NCBI GenBank assembly: GCA_002105175.1
Contig: MCGE01000019.1
Span: 434,001 to 498,000, forward strand
DNA: 64,000 bases
Source: Absidia repens
Taxonomy: Eukaryota > Mucoromycota > Mucoromycetes > Mucorales > Cunninghamellaceae
Direction of reading: 5' to 3'
The position numbers and the translations under genes were made by a program. Positions 11,500-23,625 of the stretch are shown piece by piece. The notes below the pieces were generated by a model. The model made no database searches. It was not told where the DNA came from and worked only from the letters and a program-made list of their open reading frames with translations. Numbering within the stretch: the stretch's first letter is position 1; each line of letters begins with the position of its first letter.

Positions 11500-12540
11500 C
11501 TAAACAGGTTGGTTTGCCACTCTATTAGTTGATTGCTGATTAGAAGGTAAATCGGATGGCTGTTGATTGGTAGAATAATTGGCAATAGGTTGATTGACAG
11601 GTGGTGGTTGGTTATTAGGAGAAAAATTGCCTGGATTGGCTCTGGGACTACTACCTGGTGGTTGGTTGCTGGGCCAACGAGTGTTTTCAGCCATAAATTC
11701 ATCCTTCTCTAAATTGATAGAACGGGACATACTTCTTGCCACCTTAAAAGCAGAATAAATTAAGAATGCAAAGAAGGCACCAATCAAGGGTCCGAACCAG
11801 AAAATCCAATGGTTTGCCCATTTACCAGTAACAATGGCAGGACCGAATGAACGAGCAGGGTTTACAGACGTACCATCAATGGGCGTTCCGACAAGATGTA
11901 TCATGAACAATGTAATACCCACCACAAAGGGATTACAGGATGGAGCTGAATATTGATCTTCGACAATGACAAAGAGTATAACAACACAGAGGACACATGT
12001 TAGCAGTAATTCGGCAAAGAATCCTTGAGCATAGTTAAATCCTGGTTTTAACAAATTGACACCTTGGAGTTCATTGGCAGTTACAAAATTAGCAAAATAG
12101 GCGCCAAGAATTGCGCCAACTAATTCTCCAATAAACATAAATAAACCCCTCAACCAGTTCACTTTGCGGCACAACATTAGCGATAAAAGAACGGCTGGGT
12201 TCAAAGCTCCTTCTGAGTACGGACAAGCCATAAATAAGCCCACTGTAACGGCTGCACCAAAACTAAAGGCCACACTCTGAATTTGACTATGAAGAAAAAA
12301 ACGAGTCAGCCTAAACTTTTTTTTTTTTATTTTGATGAGTTAAGAGCAATACCTTGCGGATGCGCTCGGACCATAAGCAGATTCTAATGCAGCTTGCACA
12401 CCCCCCAGAGCCAGAAATATGAAAATGGTCATGGCGACAAATTCAGCGAAGCCAGCCACTAGATCCATTTTAAGATTTGGTCTTTGTACATCGTTGCCTT
12501 TTCCAAAACAGACTTCTTTTAGGGATTGACGTTCCATCAT
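11500..12540 (-). CDS. Aquaporin (orthodox MIP channel)
   Basis: A plasma-membrane or vacuolar water channel of the MIP family, 324 aa. Exons are 12540-12353 and 12286-11500, joined at SASA-SQIQSVAFSFG. Six hydrophobic segments are visible. Both half-helix motifs are intact: NPAVLLSL in the first half and NPARSFGP in the second. The Ser after the second NPAR, rather than the Asp typical of aquaglyceroporins, and the short loops favour a water-selective channel over a glycerol facilitator. The last 70 residues form a Pro/Asn/Gln-rich cytoplasmic tail (QPPG, NQPPP, NQQPS). I chose the first ATG of an ATGATG pair (12540). Substrate selectivity is inference. Confidence 0.9.
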
Positions 12541-15088
12541 GTAGTTTGATATAGAAGTAAAAGGAAAAAAATAATAAAAGATAAGACACATACAACGGTT
12601 TATCTTTTCGTTTTTAAATGTCTCTCTTTTTTTTTTTTTTTTTTTTTTAATAGGAGGGCCAATGGACACTTTTTTTTTCACCGTGGTGGGACGCTTCGGA
12701 GTTTTGCTTTAGGAGAAACCTTCAGATTATGGCACATCACTAGCGATAACAAAATCTAAAAACGTGATTTATGTACGGAGAAGAAAAACCCCACCGTAAG
12801 GTGATTATGAATATCATCCATTGCAACATACTAAATGGTTTAAAATATCATAAATAGTCGTTTGATGAGTTTTCTGGTAATGACTAAATGGAGTACACTC
12901 CTTGTAAAACTCGTTCGGTCGGCATTTTAAAATAAAACCCACTTCTATAAATGTTTAATTTTCTCAAGGGGTCCCTGTCATCATCCTAGTCGGCAGAAGT
13001 ACATTGACGTGGACCTAGACTTTTTTTTTTGAGACAATCAATACGATGCCATTGGTTTTTACAAATAAATGAAACCATGTACGATTCCTGGCATTCCTTG
13101 ACGGTGTTCATGCAAATTGAATATTGGCATGATATGATAATGCAACCATATTTATCATCCATAGAAAAGGCCTCTTGGTCACAGTGAACTTCCAGATACA
13201 GTAATCATAAAATCAAAACCCTTACATATGATACAGAAATTAAATGAAACCTAAATGTAACGTAAACAACGCCTGAGACAACAATAAAACACTATAAACA
13301 GATATGTGTGAAAAACGAGATCCACTTTTATAGAAGGCAATGTACATACGTACAAAGCAAGATAACCTACTACATGTAATAAAATAAGGAAGAATTCTGA
13401 AATAACACAATTACTCCAAAAACTGAGATTGAACTCCGTTCTGTACCAATAACCACAGTACCATATTGTTCTTTGAATCCTGTTTCTAGTAATGTATATA
13501 TCCCTTTTTGCCACCATTCAAGTCAATACAGTCCGTGCGTCCTTGTTGTATATTTGATACGTTCCAGCTTGTCCTTTAAAATCAAGGGTCCATTTAAAGA
13601 AGTGTCTATCAAAAGGAGGAGGTAACCAATATTTTGAGATTCACATGAAATGACAATCTACAAGAACATAAAAAAGGCACCCAGTAAAAAGGAGAAAAGC
13701 AGTACAAAAAAAAAAAAAAAAAAAAGAGTCGAAATAGCAAGACTTCTATCTTCAATATACCGTGCATGCGGACATGCCCCTCCCCGCCCGTTATTTTGCC
13801 CTTTAGTGAACGGCCCCAATATACCCGAAGGCAGGTGTTTAGTATGAAACTCACAAAATAACTACCATAACAACTTTTCTAATTGTACAATGGGTTTGTG
13901 GATGGGGAATAAAGAGTCATATTTTATTTGAAGGAATAGGGTAGATAGTATACTAAGAATGTGGCGTTCATTGTAACAAAAGATCTATTGGGAAATAGCA
14001 TGAGGGAAACAAATGGGGAGGGTGAGATCTGGAGCAAGATCAACACTAATGTGAAGAGACAATTGTAAAAAGGTATCTAAAATACTATACAAAACATGGA
14101 GAAAACTATAAAAGGCCATCTGTTATTGAAACACAACAAAACGGTCAACACTAGTCAAACGGGATTGGTTGCTAGTAAAAAAAAAAAAAAAAAAAAAAAA
14201 GAAACGAATCTATTATGCAAGACATGAGAGAGACTAATGGGATATTTTTTATTGAGGCAAGTAAACATAAACATATTTTATTTGAATGCAGATACAAACT
14301 AACGCTAAACAAAGTTAATGATGGCTCCAAAAAGTCCAAGTAATGGTGGCTCCAAAACCTTTGAATCCAAAATGAAAGGGTTTCCCCATGCATCTTGTAA
14401 TCCCTGGGCTGAAACCCCCTCTAAACTAGTCCTGACACTAATCTAAGTCCAACTTGACCCCATAGAAGTCGAATGATGAAGAAAAAAATAAAGGGAAAGA
14501 AAAATATTTAAAAAGAAAGAGAACCGAAAAAAATATATATCGCCTGTGGGGGGGGATTTGAAATATTTATTTTACGGTTGGCGTCTTTTTTTTTTTTTTT
14601 TGGTGGAGCACAGAAAAGGAAACCGGTTTAATGCTCTTTTTCTTTTTTTTTTACGTCAACATCATACAAAATGATCACCAGAATAATTCTCTTTTTCAAT
14701 AAGAGGTAGTTTGAAATAAGTTAGTTTACCCCACACACCGTAGTATAACTCGTCCCCCGATTCACTGTAGTCTAGTTTGTCACTATAAAATGAAATGCTC
14801 TTTTTAGTTTCCTTTTCGTTATGTTTATCAAACCCTTATCATTCTACAATAAAACAACAAATATATGATATGTCTTCAATAGTTACAGCGCACATCATTC
14901 TATTACGATGACAATGATCAGGTGATGACAAGATTAATACGAGGATGATATATGTGTCTATCATACTTTAGAGTCTTGTGGCTTCATACAATAAAAATTG
15001 TGTATATTGATATATATATATATAAAGGGGGAGGGGCGAGATGAGATAGTAAAAGGTAATGGGGATTTTTATTTTTATTTTGATACAG
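12541..15088. other. Intergenic region with repeat copy C
   Basis: This region of about 2.5 kb lies between the aquaporin promoter side and the 3' end of the PH-domain gene. Apart from the inverted repeat copy at about 14130-14590, poly-A/T tracts (13709-13728, 14178-14201) and a (TA)n near 15010, I see nothing. Open frames are short and not family-like. Confidence 0.45.
14130..14590 (-). repeat. Dispersed repeat family, copy C (inverted)
   Basis: Reverse-complement copy of the family at 7575 and 10345. Read on the minus strand it shows TTTCAAATCCCCC, the pyrimidine tract, AGGACTAGTTTAGAGGGGG, GGGATTACAAGATGCATGG, TTTCATTTTGGATTC and, at its far end, CTAGTGTTGACCG. No coding content. Confidence 0.65.
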
Positions 15089-16040
15089 TTAGATTAAAGA
15101 GCCTTCATGTTGATGGGGTCGACTAGAGATATTACTGTCATGATGAACCCTAGCTCTCCGTCTTCTACGGGATGAAGTGATAAAGTGAGGCATCTTGCGT
15201 TCGTCCAAATCTAAACTAACATTGGCTGATGCTTGTAAATGTTCGATCCATTCCATTTGATCCCTCTCATCCTTGGCTCGTATTAATAATTGTGATCCCT
15301 GATGGAGCCTTAATCGGATAACGTGGCGATATTTACAATAATCAGATGGTTGGCCAGCCTCCGCATCTTGCATCGAATAACACCATATAGGTTTCTTCTC
15401 TTCCAATTCAGTCATGGGAATAGTTTTATATGCGCGTATGTTGGTACCCCATAACATTATATATAATTTTCTATATTAAAAAAAAAATCAGGGGAAAGAG
15501 AATGATCAGACTCCGTTGGCCATGTGCTGGGGAGATTTTTTTTTTTTTTTTTTTACCCATTGAACTCTACTTTTTTTTCACATCATACCTCCATGAACGT
15601 CTTTTTGATTTTTCATCAGGTCCATCCAATTCATTTTTTACCATCATATATCCCATTTTAGAGATAGTACATTCATATGGTGGTAATTCTTCTTTGCCTT
15701 CCTCTTCTCGTTTTTCAACCGAGTAGTAGCGCTGGTTTTTAATTCTATCGTAATCATTATATTTCATTTGTGGGAGCTGAGAGTTGATAGCGGATGCATA
15801 GAAACTCTCCTTATCACTGTAACAAGGCGGCGGTGATAATTTAATACCATCATTATCATCTTTAATGGTGTTTGTGTCGTGTGGTTGTAGTGCGAGTGAA
15901 GGAGAGGATGAAAATTGGAAGTCCGATGTGGTTATATTTGGCAGCAAGATCGATTTGCCACCAGTTTCCAATTTTTTTTCCACGGTATTGCTAAGAAAAA
16001 GTGTGGAATGTCGGGCATTTAATAATGCATGAATGGCATA
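15089..16040 (-). CDS. PH-domain protein (5' end unresolved)
   Basis: Exons 16040-15589 and 15470-15089 encode a pleckstrin-homology protein of at least 277 aa. The PH fold is seen as RSWRKLYIMLWGTNIRAYK at the splice junction, then RLRLHQGSQLLIRAKDE and QMEWIEHLQASANVS, which is the C-terminal PH helix with its Trp. A basic tail follows (SSRRRRRARVH). The N-terminal half is low-complexity with a PPPCYS motif. PH domains bind phosphoinositides or proteins at membranes; the partner here is unknown. The frame is open upstream to an AG at 16042-16041 and has no ATG. The obvious upstream exon (ATG near 16093, donor GGTAAGATG) joins in the wrong phase, so the first exon is not identified. It is not a family I can name beyond PH. 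Confidence 0.65.
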
Positions 16041-17089
16041 CTATTTTTTTTTTATGTTATCATCTTACCAAAGGGAGGTATAGATATCATTGCCGTGAGT
16101 GTATAAAATAGAGCAGTAATGAGGAGAAAAAGAAATAACAAAAAGAAAAGCAACCGGGAAACTACATATTTAAATAGACCTGGGTGCTTGAAGAAGGAAA
16201 AAAAAAGGGGGGAGGACGGTCGGACTTTGTGCCTGCTTTTATCTCTATATGGCAATAACTTCAATCAGCTAATGATGATAACAATAACACTATAACCTTA
16301 ACCTCCTTCATGATCACCATTACTCTCACCATTTAAACAGAATGCGACTTTCAACGGAAAATAGTAAGCTAACTTGTTTATGCATGCTTTTTTCATCCTA
16401 GTATCCACTTTTCCGCTTTTCTCTTTTAGCTTCACCATGCCATGATCGCAATTTTTTTGAGTTACCGTCATCAGTTTATCGCCATTTCTTTTAATAAATT
16501 AACTTTCTTTGTACAATGACACACATCATTCAAAACAGTAATCACTTTCTTTTTTCCTACTTAAGTCATTCGCTGGGTTTGTGAAATAAACAAATGGTGG
16601 ATGATTGGACCTCATGGTACCTGAATAGTGTCATGCTCTAACCCCAGTAAATAAGAAGATCGATTGACTACATATGACAGCACTGTAAATATAAATATAC
16701 TAGCTGTAAGCAAACAGGGCTAATTATTACACAGTGACACTTTACAATAGTGACATAAGATAAACAACGAAATTTAAAATGGTTTTGTTACCAACTTGAT
16801 AGTAAAAAGAGAAGAGAAGTATGAGTCAATGTAAGAGAAAATAGATCAAGCACATGGCGGATTTATTTTGAGCGTTTTTAATAAACAATATTCTATAATT
16901 ACTACATAAACATCGGAGTTTACCACACCAGATCTACATGGACAATAAATTTTAAATATAAAGCAATATTGAAGAATAAGACTTTCGATAAATAACGAAA
17001 TGAATTCTTTATTTAAAAAAAATAAAAAGATCATAGAGAATAATGATTTCAATAAATAGTAATTAAATCATTTATTGAAAAAAAAAGAA
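16041..17089. other. Intergenic; probable promoter of the PH gene
   Basis: A TATTTAAATA stretch near 16166-16176 (minus strand) could be the TATA element of the PH-domain gene. The rest is AT-rich and shows no gene. Confidence 0.35.
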
Positions 17090-19864
17090 TCATGAAGGGT
17101 GAAAAGTGGGGTAATATGAGGGGCGTTGTTTATGAGTACTATCGCTAAAATTGTTTCTATTGCTATTACTATTGCTACTACTATTGGCAGAAGGGCGATG
17201 ATGTTGATAATGTTGTTGTTGCTTTGATATGACGAGGACACCCAAAAATAAATCTGCATCACGCTGTCTTTCTTCCACAGGTACTACATAAAGAGCATCA
17301 GGAACTCGTTGAGACTGGGATAGCGGCAAGAGGTAAAAATCCTTGATTTTCGTCTTGTCATGGCCAACCACACCATACCGTTTCAAAGAGTCAAAATAGT
17401 TGATCATGGTTTGTATGTGTCGTTCGTTGGATGCTGATGATGTTTGACATTTCATTTCCAGTACCACCACCTCTCGACTGGATGATTGTCGCATACTTGA
17501 GATATATTTTGTCGCAGGGTCCACCCGAATACGTCCTTCGATATAAATTGATGGCGGCAGTAATTCTTGCCATTCTTGCTTTGTTAGTTCACGACCACCG
17601 ATTTGTCGGGCCATCGCATCAAAAGAAGCTACTTCCGGCATTTCCACCCGTCCGTTCCAAACGACACCATCATCTGCTAATCCATTGTCGTCCTCATCGC
17701 CAGCGTAGAGTTGTATATTGTCGTCCTCTTCACCAAGTAATGCCTCAAGGTTCACAGACGTCTTTTTCGTTTTGCTTGCATCATGTTGTTTTTGTTGAGT
17801 TCCATTTTCGTTCCTGGTGATCCCGATTTGTTTCCAGATTGCATCCATTTTATCTTTTGTCATCGCCGGTGGGGTATGTGTTATGCTAGATGTACTTGAT
17901 ACTGGTTCTGTTGAAGCATTGACTAACACTGACGCCGTGGAAGATGAAGAATTAGATGTTGATGGTGAGTTTGCCGTTGTTTTGATAGAATCCACCCCAT
18001 TTTGCCTGGCATTGCCGACATCCGTATTATTCGTAGTTGGTGATAGCTTTGAGATCAGTGATGGAAAATCACGGTTGCTGCTGTTGTTCCGTTTGTCGCT
18101 ATCCCTTTTCGGATTCATAATGATGTCCCCCTTGTGAGTCTTCTTGATAATTGGCATGTTTTCGATCTTGAGGACTGAATTCTTGATGCTCTTTTCCCGT
18201 AGCGATTCGGACATAGATCTAAGAGCTGGATTGGCCATATCTTCTGATGACATTTGTGCTAGTTCATCCGGCAACAAATCACCACGTACTACCCGCAGTT
18301 GGAATTCCCGATTCGCCTTGTCACGCAGGTTGTATAACAATGATCGCACTTTGTTCTTGTACCGCATCCCACAGATTTTCTTGTCCTGGTCTTGATCGTC
18401 ACCACTTTGATCGCCGAGAAAATCATAGATTGCATTTTCGATCCGATTCGCCAGATGTTCTGCTGCCTCCAGAGGGTCACTAGATACTTGATATTCCAAT
18501 GCTTCAGGTAGTTGGTCAGTCATTTGGGCTAATATTGGAGTCAGTGTGGTTGTAAGAGTCTTGAGCACATTTTTCCGTATAGGATCTACCGTTGCGCCGC
18601 CAGTTTTTTCAGCTGAGGGTATGACGACTTTCGCCGTATCTGGTACTGGTTCGTCATGCTCGGTGTAGGAGTTGTCTGTATCTGATGAATCTACACTGGC
18701 AACCGATCTTGTTCGTTTCTTTGGTTTTAACTTGGGAGATCCACTTTGAGGATTAGTGGTGGTGTCCAAATGAGCACATACATCGCTGCAATAAGAATTC
18801 GCACGGGTGTGATTGTTGCATGTGGATAATAAGCAAGTGTGGCGATGTCGAGCTTGTCGCGTGGAAATTTTGGTCTGTACAAAAAAAAAAAAAGGTTAAA
18901 AGTTGAGTGGGATTGTGTAGTTATTTTTCTAGAAAAATCATTTTGTTTACCTTGCTTTGATGCACAGCTTGCTCCACTGGTTTAATGGAATCGGTCACGA
19001 GGTTGTCATCTAGAAATAGAGTGAAATAAATCATCAAGTCAGTACCAGTTATAGCCACAATCAAGCTTTTGGACGGTAAAAAGAAGTAGACTAGCATATG
19101 TTCCATTTTATTTCTTGTTCAAGAGGAAGAGAGATCATGATAAACTCTGTATCAACCCATTCCATCCCCTCAAATCCAATCAAGCACCCAATACAGCCCA
19201 ACTTCGGCCCATCACTTGATTATAAAATGCACAAAAAATGTAAGGAGTAAGGTAAAATAGAGAGAAGAACGGGGAATATAGTGTAAAGGATATATTTGAG
19301 GATAAAAAATGGGGTAGTAAATATAGGGTATATAATACTATGTACAGTACTAAACTAATTGTTGCCTTGTCGTTTTCCCACTCCCGCCCAAATCATACAT
19401 ACTGCACATACACAAAATTCTACCTCCCCCCTTAACATCCCTCTTTCCCCAATCCCATTCAATAGCACACGCCAGCACAAAAAAAAAATATAGTACGTTC
19501 CTTTTTGTTGTCCAAAGCTTGATCTGATTTTTTTTTTTTTTTTTTTTTTTTTTGTATAGTTGTAACTTACCTGCTTTACAGTTGTCACACAGCCAATCCA
19601 CATTTTCCATTTCATCAGCATCCAAATTCACGCAAGTACAGTGAAACCTGAATAAAATAAAACAGAGTTTAGAAGCGATTCGTATTTTTTTTTTTTTTTT
19701 TTGGATGGTCATTTCATGTCTTACCACTGTTTGCAGCCATCACACTGTACCATAGGTTGACCATCATAAGGCTTTTGACAGATGCAATACAATTTCTTGC
19801 CACGTTTCTTTTTGGGAGGCGGGGTATCAGAGTTGGATAATGATGTGGCATTTTGTTGTGGCAT
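17090..19864 (-). CDS. BYE1: BYE1-like transcription elongation regulator (PHD, TFIIS-M, SPOC)
   Basis: A 686-residue protein with the BYE1/PHF3/DIDO architecture, expected in the nucleus on RNA polymerase II. Exons: 19864-19725, 19647-19571, 19009-18951, 18874-17090; they sum to whole codons. Domains: PHD finger about 25-73 (CIC, CDGCKQWFHCTC, WLCDNCKA); a small Cys/His cluster around 100-127 (CLLSTC, YCSDVCAH); TFIIS central domain about 188-328 (VDPIRKNVLKTL, LANRIENAIYDF, RYKNKVRSLLYNLRDK, NREFQLRVVRGDL); acidic and Ser/Asn-rich linker; SPOC domain about 497-640 (VWNGRVEMPEV, YIEGRIRV, DFYLLPLS, ADLFLGVLV); Asn/Ser-rich tail. Intron 2 (19570-19010, 561 nt) is far longer than its neighbours. 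The ATG at 19864 overlaps the stop of a long upstream ORF, so the true N-terminus may lie further up. Confidence 0.85.
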
Positions 19865-20580
19865 TACTGAATCTGTATGTGGTGTTTTGTAGTTGTAGTT
19901 GTTGTTGTTGTTGCATCCGCGATAGTTTTTTGTCGTTTGGATCGGGTGACCATGCTTAAAGCTTCCGAGACAGGGGTGTCAATTACTGCGGGAGAAGATT
20001 GAGTGTTTGCTTGCTGAACCATAGAGCCACCATTTTCAGTAGCCAAGTTGTTGTCACCTGTAGTATCCATATCAGCTAGGGTAAGGAAGTGGGGAGCCAA
20101 GAAATCAGGCAAACAGGCCGGCATGTTGGCAAGGTCTGGCAAAGGAGTAGGTGTCATTGATAAGGTATGATGGTTTTGATGCTGAGCTAGAATATTCCAA
20201 TTTGAGGTGGCAGGGATGTGAGAATTCCCGCCACCAAAAGTATATAAAAACTGATCAACGTCTGGGAGCGACTTGTCGAATAATCTGGTAGTGTCATTTT
20301 CATGTGTTGTAAGGTTCATCTGCTCAGTCCAGCAAGTTGGCGTCGTTGTTGAGAATATGGGATAATTTGCCGATGACGAAGCATGTTCATTTTCTGTTTC
20401 TGTTGCCGTCGCCGTAATATTGGAAGATGCCATCGTTTTTGCCACATCCATTGTTGAAATGCCTGTACCACCTCTTGGCGCAGAAGGGTTCGTAATGTGA
20501 GTTGGAGACACTATATCTTGAAGTTCATGTATGGAGCCATCAGAATGAGATTGTAGATTTAAATAATCATCAATATCCAT
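19864..20580 (-). CDS. Upstream ORF, probable frame-broken N-terminal part of BYE1
   Basis: A 238-codon ORF starting MDIDDYLNLQ and ending with a TAA whose last base is the A of the BYE1 ATG (TAATG). It is Ser/Thr/Asn-rich without a known domain and ends in a nuclear-signal-like RSKRQK followed by a Thr run. Near its end the reading continues sensibly in the BYE1 frame (KTPHTDSVMPQQ) if one extra A is assumed in the A4 run at about 19886. So it may be the N-terminal extension of the BYE1-like protein, split by an assembly error or a real indel. Alternatives are a true upstream ORF with reinitiation, or an unseen intron; no good GT donor was found. Confidence 0.5.
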   Translation of the reverse strand: MDIDDYLNLQSHSDGSIHELQDIVSPTHITNPSAPRGGTGISTMDVAKTMASSNITATATETENEHASSSANYPIFSTTTPTCWTEQMNLTTHENDTTRLFDKSLPDVDQFLYTFGGGNSHIPATSNWNILAQHQNHHTLSMTPTPLPDLANMPACLPDFLAPHFLTLADMDTTGDNNLATENGGSMVQQANTQSSPAVIDTPVSEALSMVTRSKRQKTIADATTTTTTTTKHHIQIQ

Positions 20581-20795
20581 AATAGCGAAATAAAGTAGAA
20601 TGTGAGAAAAAAAAAAGGCGGAAAGAGGTAGAATAGTAGCTAAAGAAAAAAACAAAAATATGAGGATTCCAGAAAAAGAACGTTATCCCAGTCACTAGAT
20701 TTTCCAGTCGAGTTTCATCGGGATTTGAATAATTTTCTTCAAACTTTTTTTTTTATTTTTTGCTCTTTTCCTCCCCTTATCTATCTACATACCTT
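20581..20795. promoter_or_regulatory. Shared divergent promoter of BYE1-like gene and MRI1
   Basis: Only about 215 bp separate the two divergent start codons. The segment is T/C-rich towards MRI1 and A-rich towards the other gene. No specific factor site is certain. Confidence 0.45.
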
Positions 20796-22094
20796 ATGTC
20801 AGGTAATAACTGTACCTTCCTTTCCCTTTCTTTTACTAATATTCTCATATGTTTTATCTATATATACAGGCGATAAAACAACATTGGAAGCTATCAAATA
20901 TACACCAGGCAAATTATTGATCCTGGACCAGTTAGCCTTACCTCACGAAACCATATTCGAAAACGTGAAAACAGTCCAAGATGGTCATGCTGCTATCAAG
21001 ACAATGAAAACTCGTGGTGCTCCTGCTATTGCAATCGTGGCGGCTCTTTCGTTGGCTGTGGATGCATCTGCCCGTCAAACTCAAGGTGAATTCGACTCTG
21101 CTGCTGCTGCTCTGACTTTCTTGGAGGAATCTTTGGAGTATTTGAAGACTTCTCGGCCCACCGCTGTCAATCTCTTTGATGCTGCGAACAAACTTAGTGC
21201 TATCAACCAACAAGCCGCATCGGCTGAATCTGCTACCGCTGCCTCTGTGGTTCAAATATATGTGCAAGCTGCTGAACAAATGCTGATCGATGATGTGCAA
21301 GATAACAAGAACATTGGAAAATTTGGTGCTGATTTTATTGTCAATCATGTTGGAAATAGCAAGGATATCAGTGTTTTGACTCACTGCAATACCGGGTATG
21401 TAATATATCTTTATATCTGTGTGTATAATATATATGCTAATGACTTGACCAACTTTATTGCATTATTATTTTGCTGATTGTGTATAGTTCGTTGGCTACT
21501 GCTGGATGGGGAACTGCCCTGGGTATCATTCGCGATCTGCATGCACGTGGTGATTTGACGCATGCCTACTGCACAGAAACTAGACCCTACAACCAAGGAT
21601 CTCGATTGACAGCTTACGAATTAGTGTATGAAAACATCCCTGCTACCCTGGTGTGTGACTCTATGGCCAGTGCTTTGTTAAAACAAAACCCAAGTGTGCA
21701 AGCCATCATCGTAGGTGCTGATCGTGTCGCTGCCAATGGTGACACTGCTAACAAAATCGGAACATACCAACTTGCCATCACCGCTAAACATCATGGAATC
21801 TTGTTTATTGTTGCTGCACCTTCTACTTCGATTGATCTCAACACCAAGACTGGAGCGGATATTGTCATTGAAGAGCGGCCTGCTGATGAATTGACCAATG
21901 TGACAGGCGTACGTATTGTTGATGGCCAACCTACGCCTACCACAGTTCGTACTGCTGCTCAACATATCGGTGTGTGGAATCCAAGCTTTGACGTAACCCC
22001 AAGTGAACTGATCTCGGCCATTGTTACTGAAAAAGGTGTCGCTGTGAAGTCTCCTGGCAAATCTTTTGATATGGCGTCCTTCCTTCAAATCTGA
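20796..22094 (+). CDS. MRI1: Methylthioribose-1-phosphate isomerase
   Basis: Catalyses isomerisation of 5-methylthioribose-1-phosphate to methylthioribulose-1-phosphate in the cytosolic methionine salvage pathway. 379 aa from exons 20796-20802 (only ATG TCA G), 20870-21395 and 21488-22094. Family marks: the [16 protein letters not shown] substrate loop, LTHCNTG with the catalytic Cys at 175, [17 protein letters not shown], and [13 protein letters not shown] with the catalytic Asp at 256, followed by NKIGTYQLA and the C-terminal [15 protein letters not shown]. Length matches the family. The related eIF2B alpha/beta/delta subunits lack this active-site pair. The tiny first exon is required to supply the start codon. 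A poly(A) signal (CAATAAAA) lies near 22222. Confidence 0.95.
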
Positions 22095-22719
22095 TTGGAT
22101 TGATTGTAGTTAATAATCCCTCCCATAGTTATACTTTTATCACTGTGTAGTAGTCATAGTATTTTTACATCAATGTTTGTTATATGCATTTTTTTTTTAC
22201 CCTATACAATTCATATGAATATCAATAAAACCAAATTCATTCTATTTGAAATTGTCTTCTACTCTTCACACAGATATATGACCCTTCCAATTATTCCCAT
22301 AAATATCATAGTAATCCACATATCCCGCCTCTACTAGCTATTGTGACAAACAAATCACAACCCTATATTGGTACACATACTGACATTTTAAATTATCTTC
22401 AGATCCACACTTGGTATTTTCTTGTCCAAATATTTCATATTCGAGCGTATTTCAATTGTTTTCATAAATGATCCCTTACAATACACATACAATCCCATAT
22501 AATCCCATACAATCACATATAATCAAACACGATCACAATACATCAAATAAAAAAATAAATCTTTATTGTTTTTCAAATAAGAGACTTTCCCCTAATAAGT
22601 AACAACATAAACTAAATGAAGATTTATTTGATCCCGCAAAAAAAACATGTTGAGAGGGTGTAGTATCGCTTGTTTTGGTTGTTGTTCGTAGTTTGTAGTT
22701 TGTCGATGTCGTTGGTGAA
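22095..22719. other. Convergent 3'-3' spacer of MRI1 and eS28
   Basis: Holds the trailer regions of two convergent genes. A repeated CAATCCCATAYAATC-type motif occurs near 22490-22540. No gene was seen. Confidence 0.4.
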
Positions 22720-23275
22720 TTAACGGAGACGACGAGCTTCACGTTCAGATTCCAAGAGACAAAGGATATCGTTTTCGCGGACAGGGCCCTTGACGTTACG
22801 GATAATGCTACGGTTGGTGTCATCCATAAATTCAACACGGACTTGAGTAACGCCACCACGAGAGCCAGTACGGCCGAGAACCTTGATCACTCTAGCGAGC
22901 TTGACGGGGGTCTTTGAAGAGTCCTATCGTTCACCACGAAAAAAAAAAAACGATTAATATACTTTCTTGCAAGATAATTCAAAAACTCTACCGATCCTTT
23001 TGTTCACACATAGCACACACAGTCAAATGTCAAAACATCAACCGAAATGCCAAAAAAAAAAAAAAAAAAAAAAAAATAGGTCAATGGATCAACTGGGTAG
23101 GTGAATGATTGTTGTTGAGTTGATATATAGATTTTCCCATCCATCCATCTATGGCTGCTTCATTATCTATCCATCCATCCAGTCAATAATCCATCCACCT
23201 ATCCATTTATCCAATCTTCTATGCATTTCTCTTTCGAAATTTGGGTGTCTCAATTTTCTATAATATACGCACCAT
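22720..23275 (-). CDS. RPS28: 40S ribosomal protein eS28
   Basis: A 68-residue small-subunit ribosomal protein near the mRNA exit/decoding region. The main exon, 22923-22720, encodes [35 protein letters not shown] and the invariant ending [12 protein letters not shown], nearly the yeast protein (67 aa). The start codon is missing from that exon. The best model puts ATG alone at 23275-23273, directly followed by a GTGCGTATAT donor, with an intron of 349 nt to the AG at 22925-22924. Upstream of that ATG are a TATATATGG box and a pyrimidine-rich start region (CTTTCCTTTCTTTATC), typical of ribosomal protein promoters. The coding part is certain; the exon 1 position is inferred. Confidence 0.93.
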
Positions 23276-23625
23276 ATTTTTGGAGATAAAGAAAGGAAAG
23301 AGCTTTGCCCATTGGCACTGATTTTTCCATATATACAACTTTTTCCCCCGACTGTCAGCGGGATTTGATTTTCCGACAATTTTTAAACAAGTAAAAACAC
23401 ATCCCTATGCCATAACACCTCATTCCACACTGGTATATATATATTCCTATTGATAGATTCTAAACAATATCAAATTTGTCTATTCTTTAAAATTCTGTAG
23501 TCAACAGAAATCAAGTATAATCATAAACAAACACAACCACGCTTTATTAAATTGGTAATTTCAAGAGAAGTTCTTTTAAATATATATAAGACGAAGGGAG
23601 GGGAGAGTAATAATTCTATTTCTAT
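23276..23625. promoter_or_regulatory. eS28 promoter and CFT1 trailer
   Basis: A compact tandem spacer on the minus strand. It contains the TATATATGG element and pyrimidine tract of eS28 and the AT-rich 3' trailer of CFT1. No additional gene. Confidence 0.45.
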
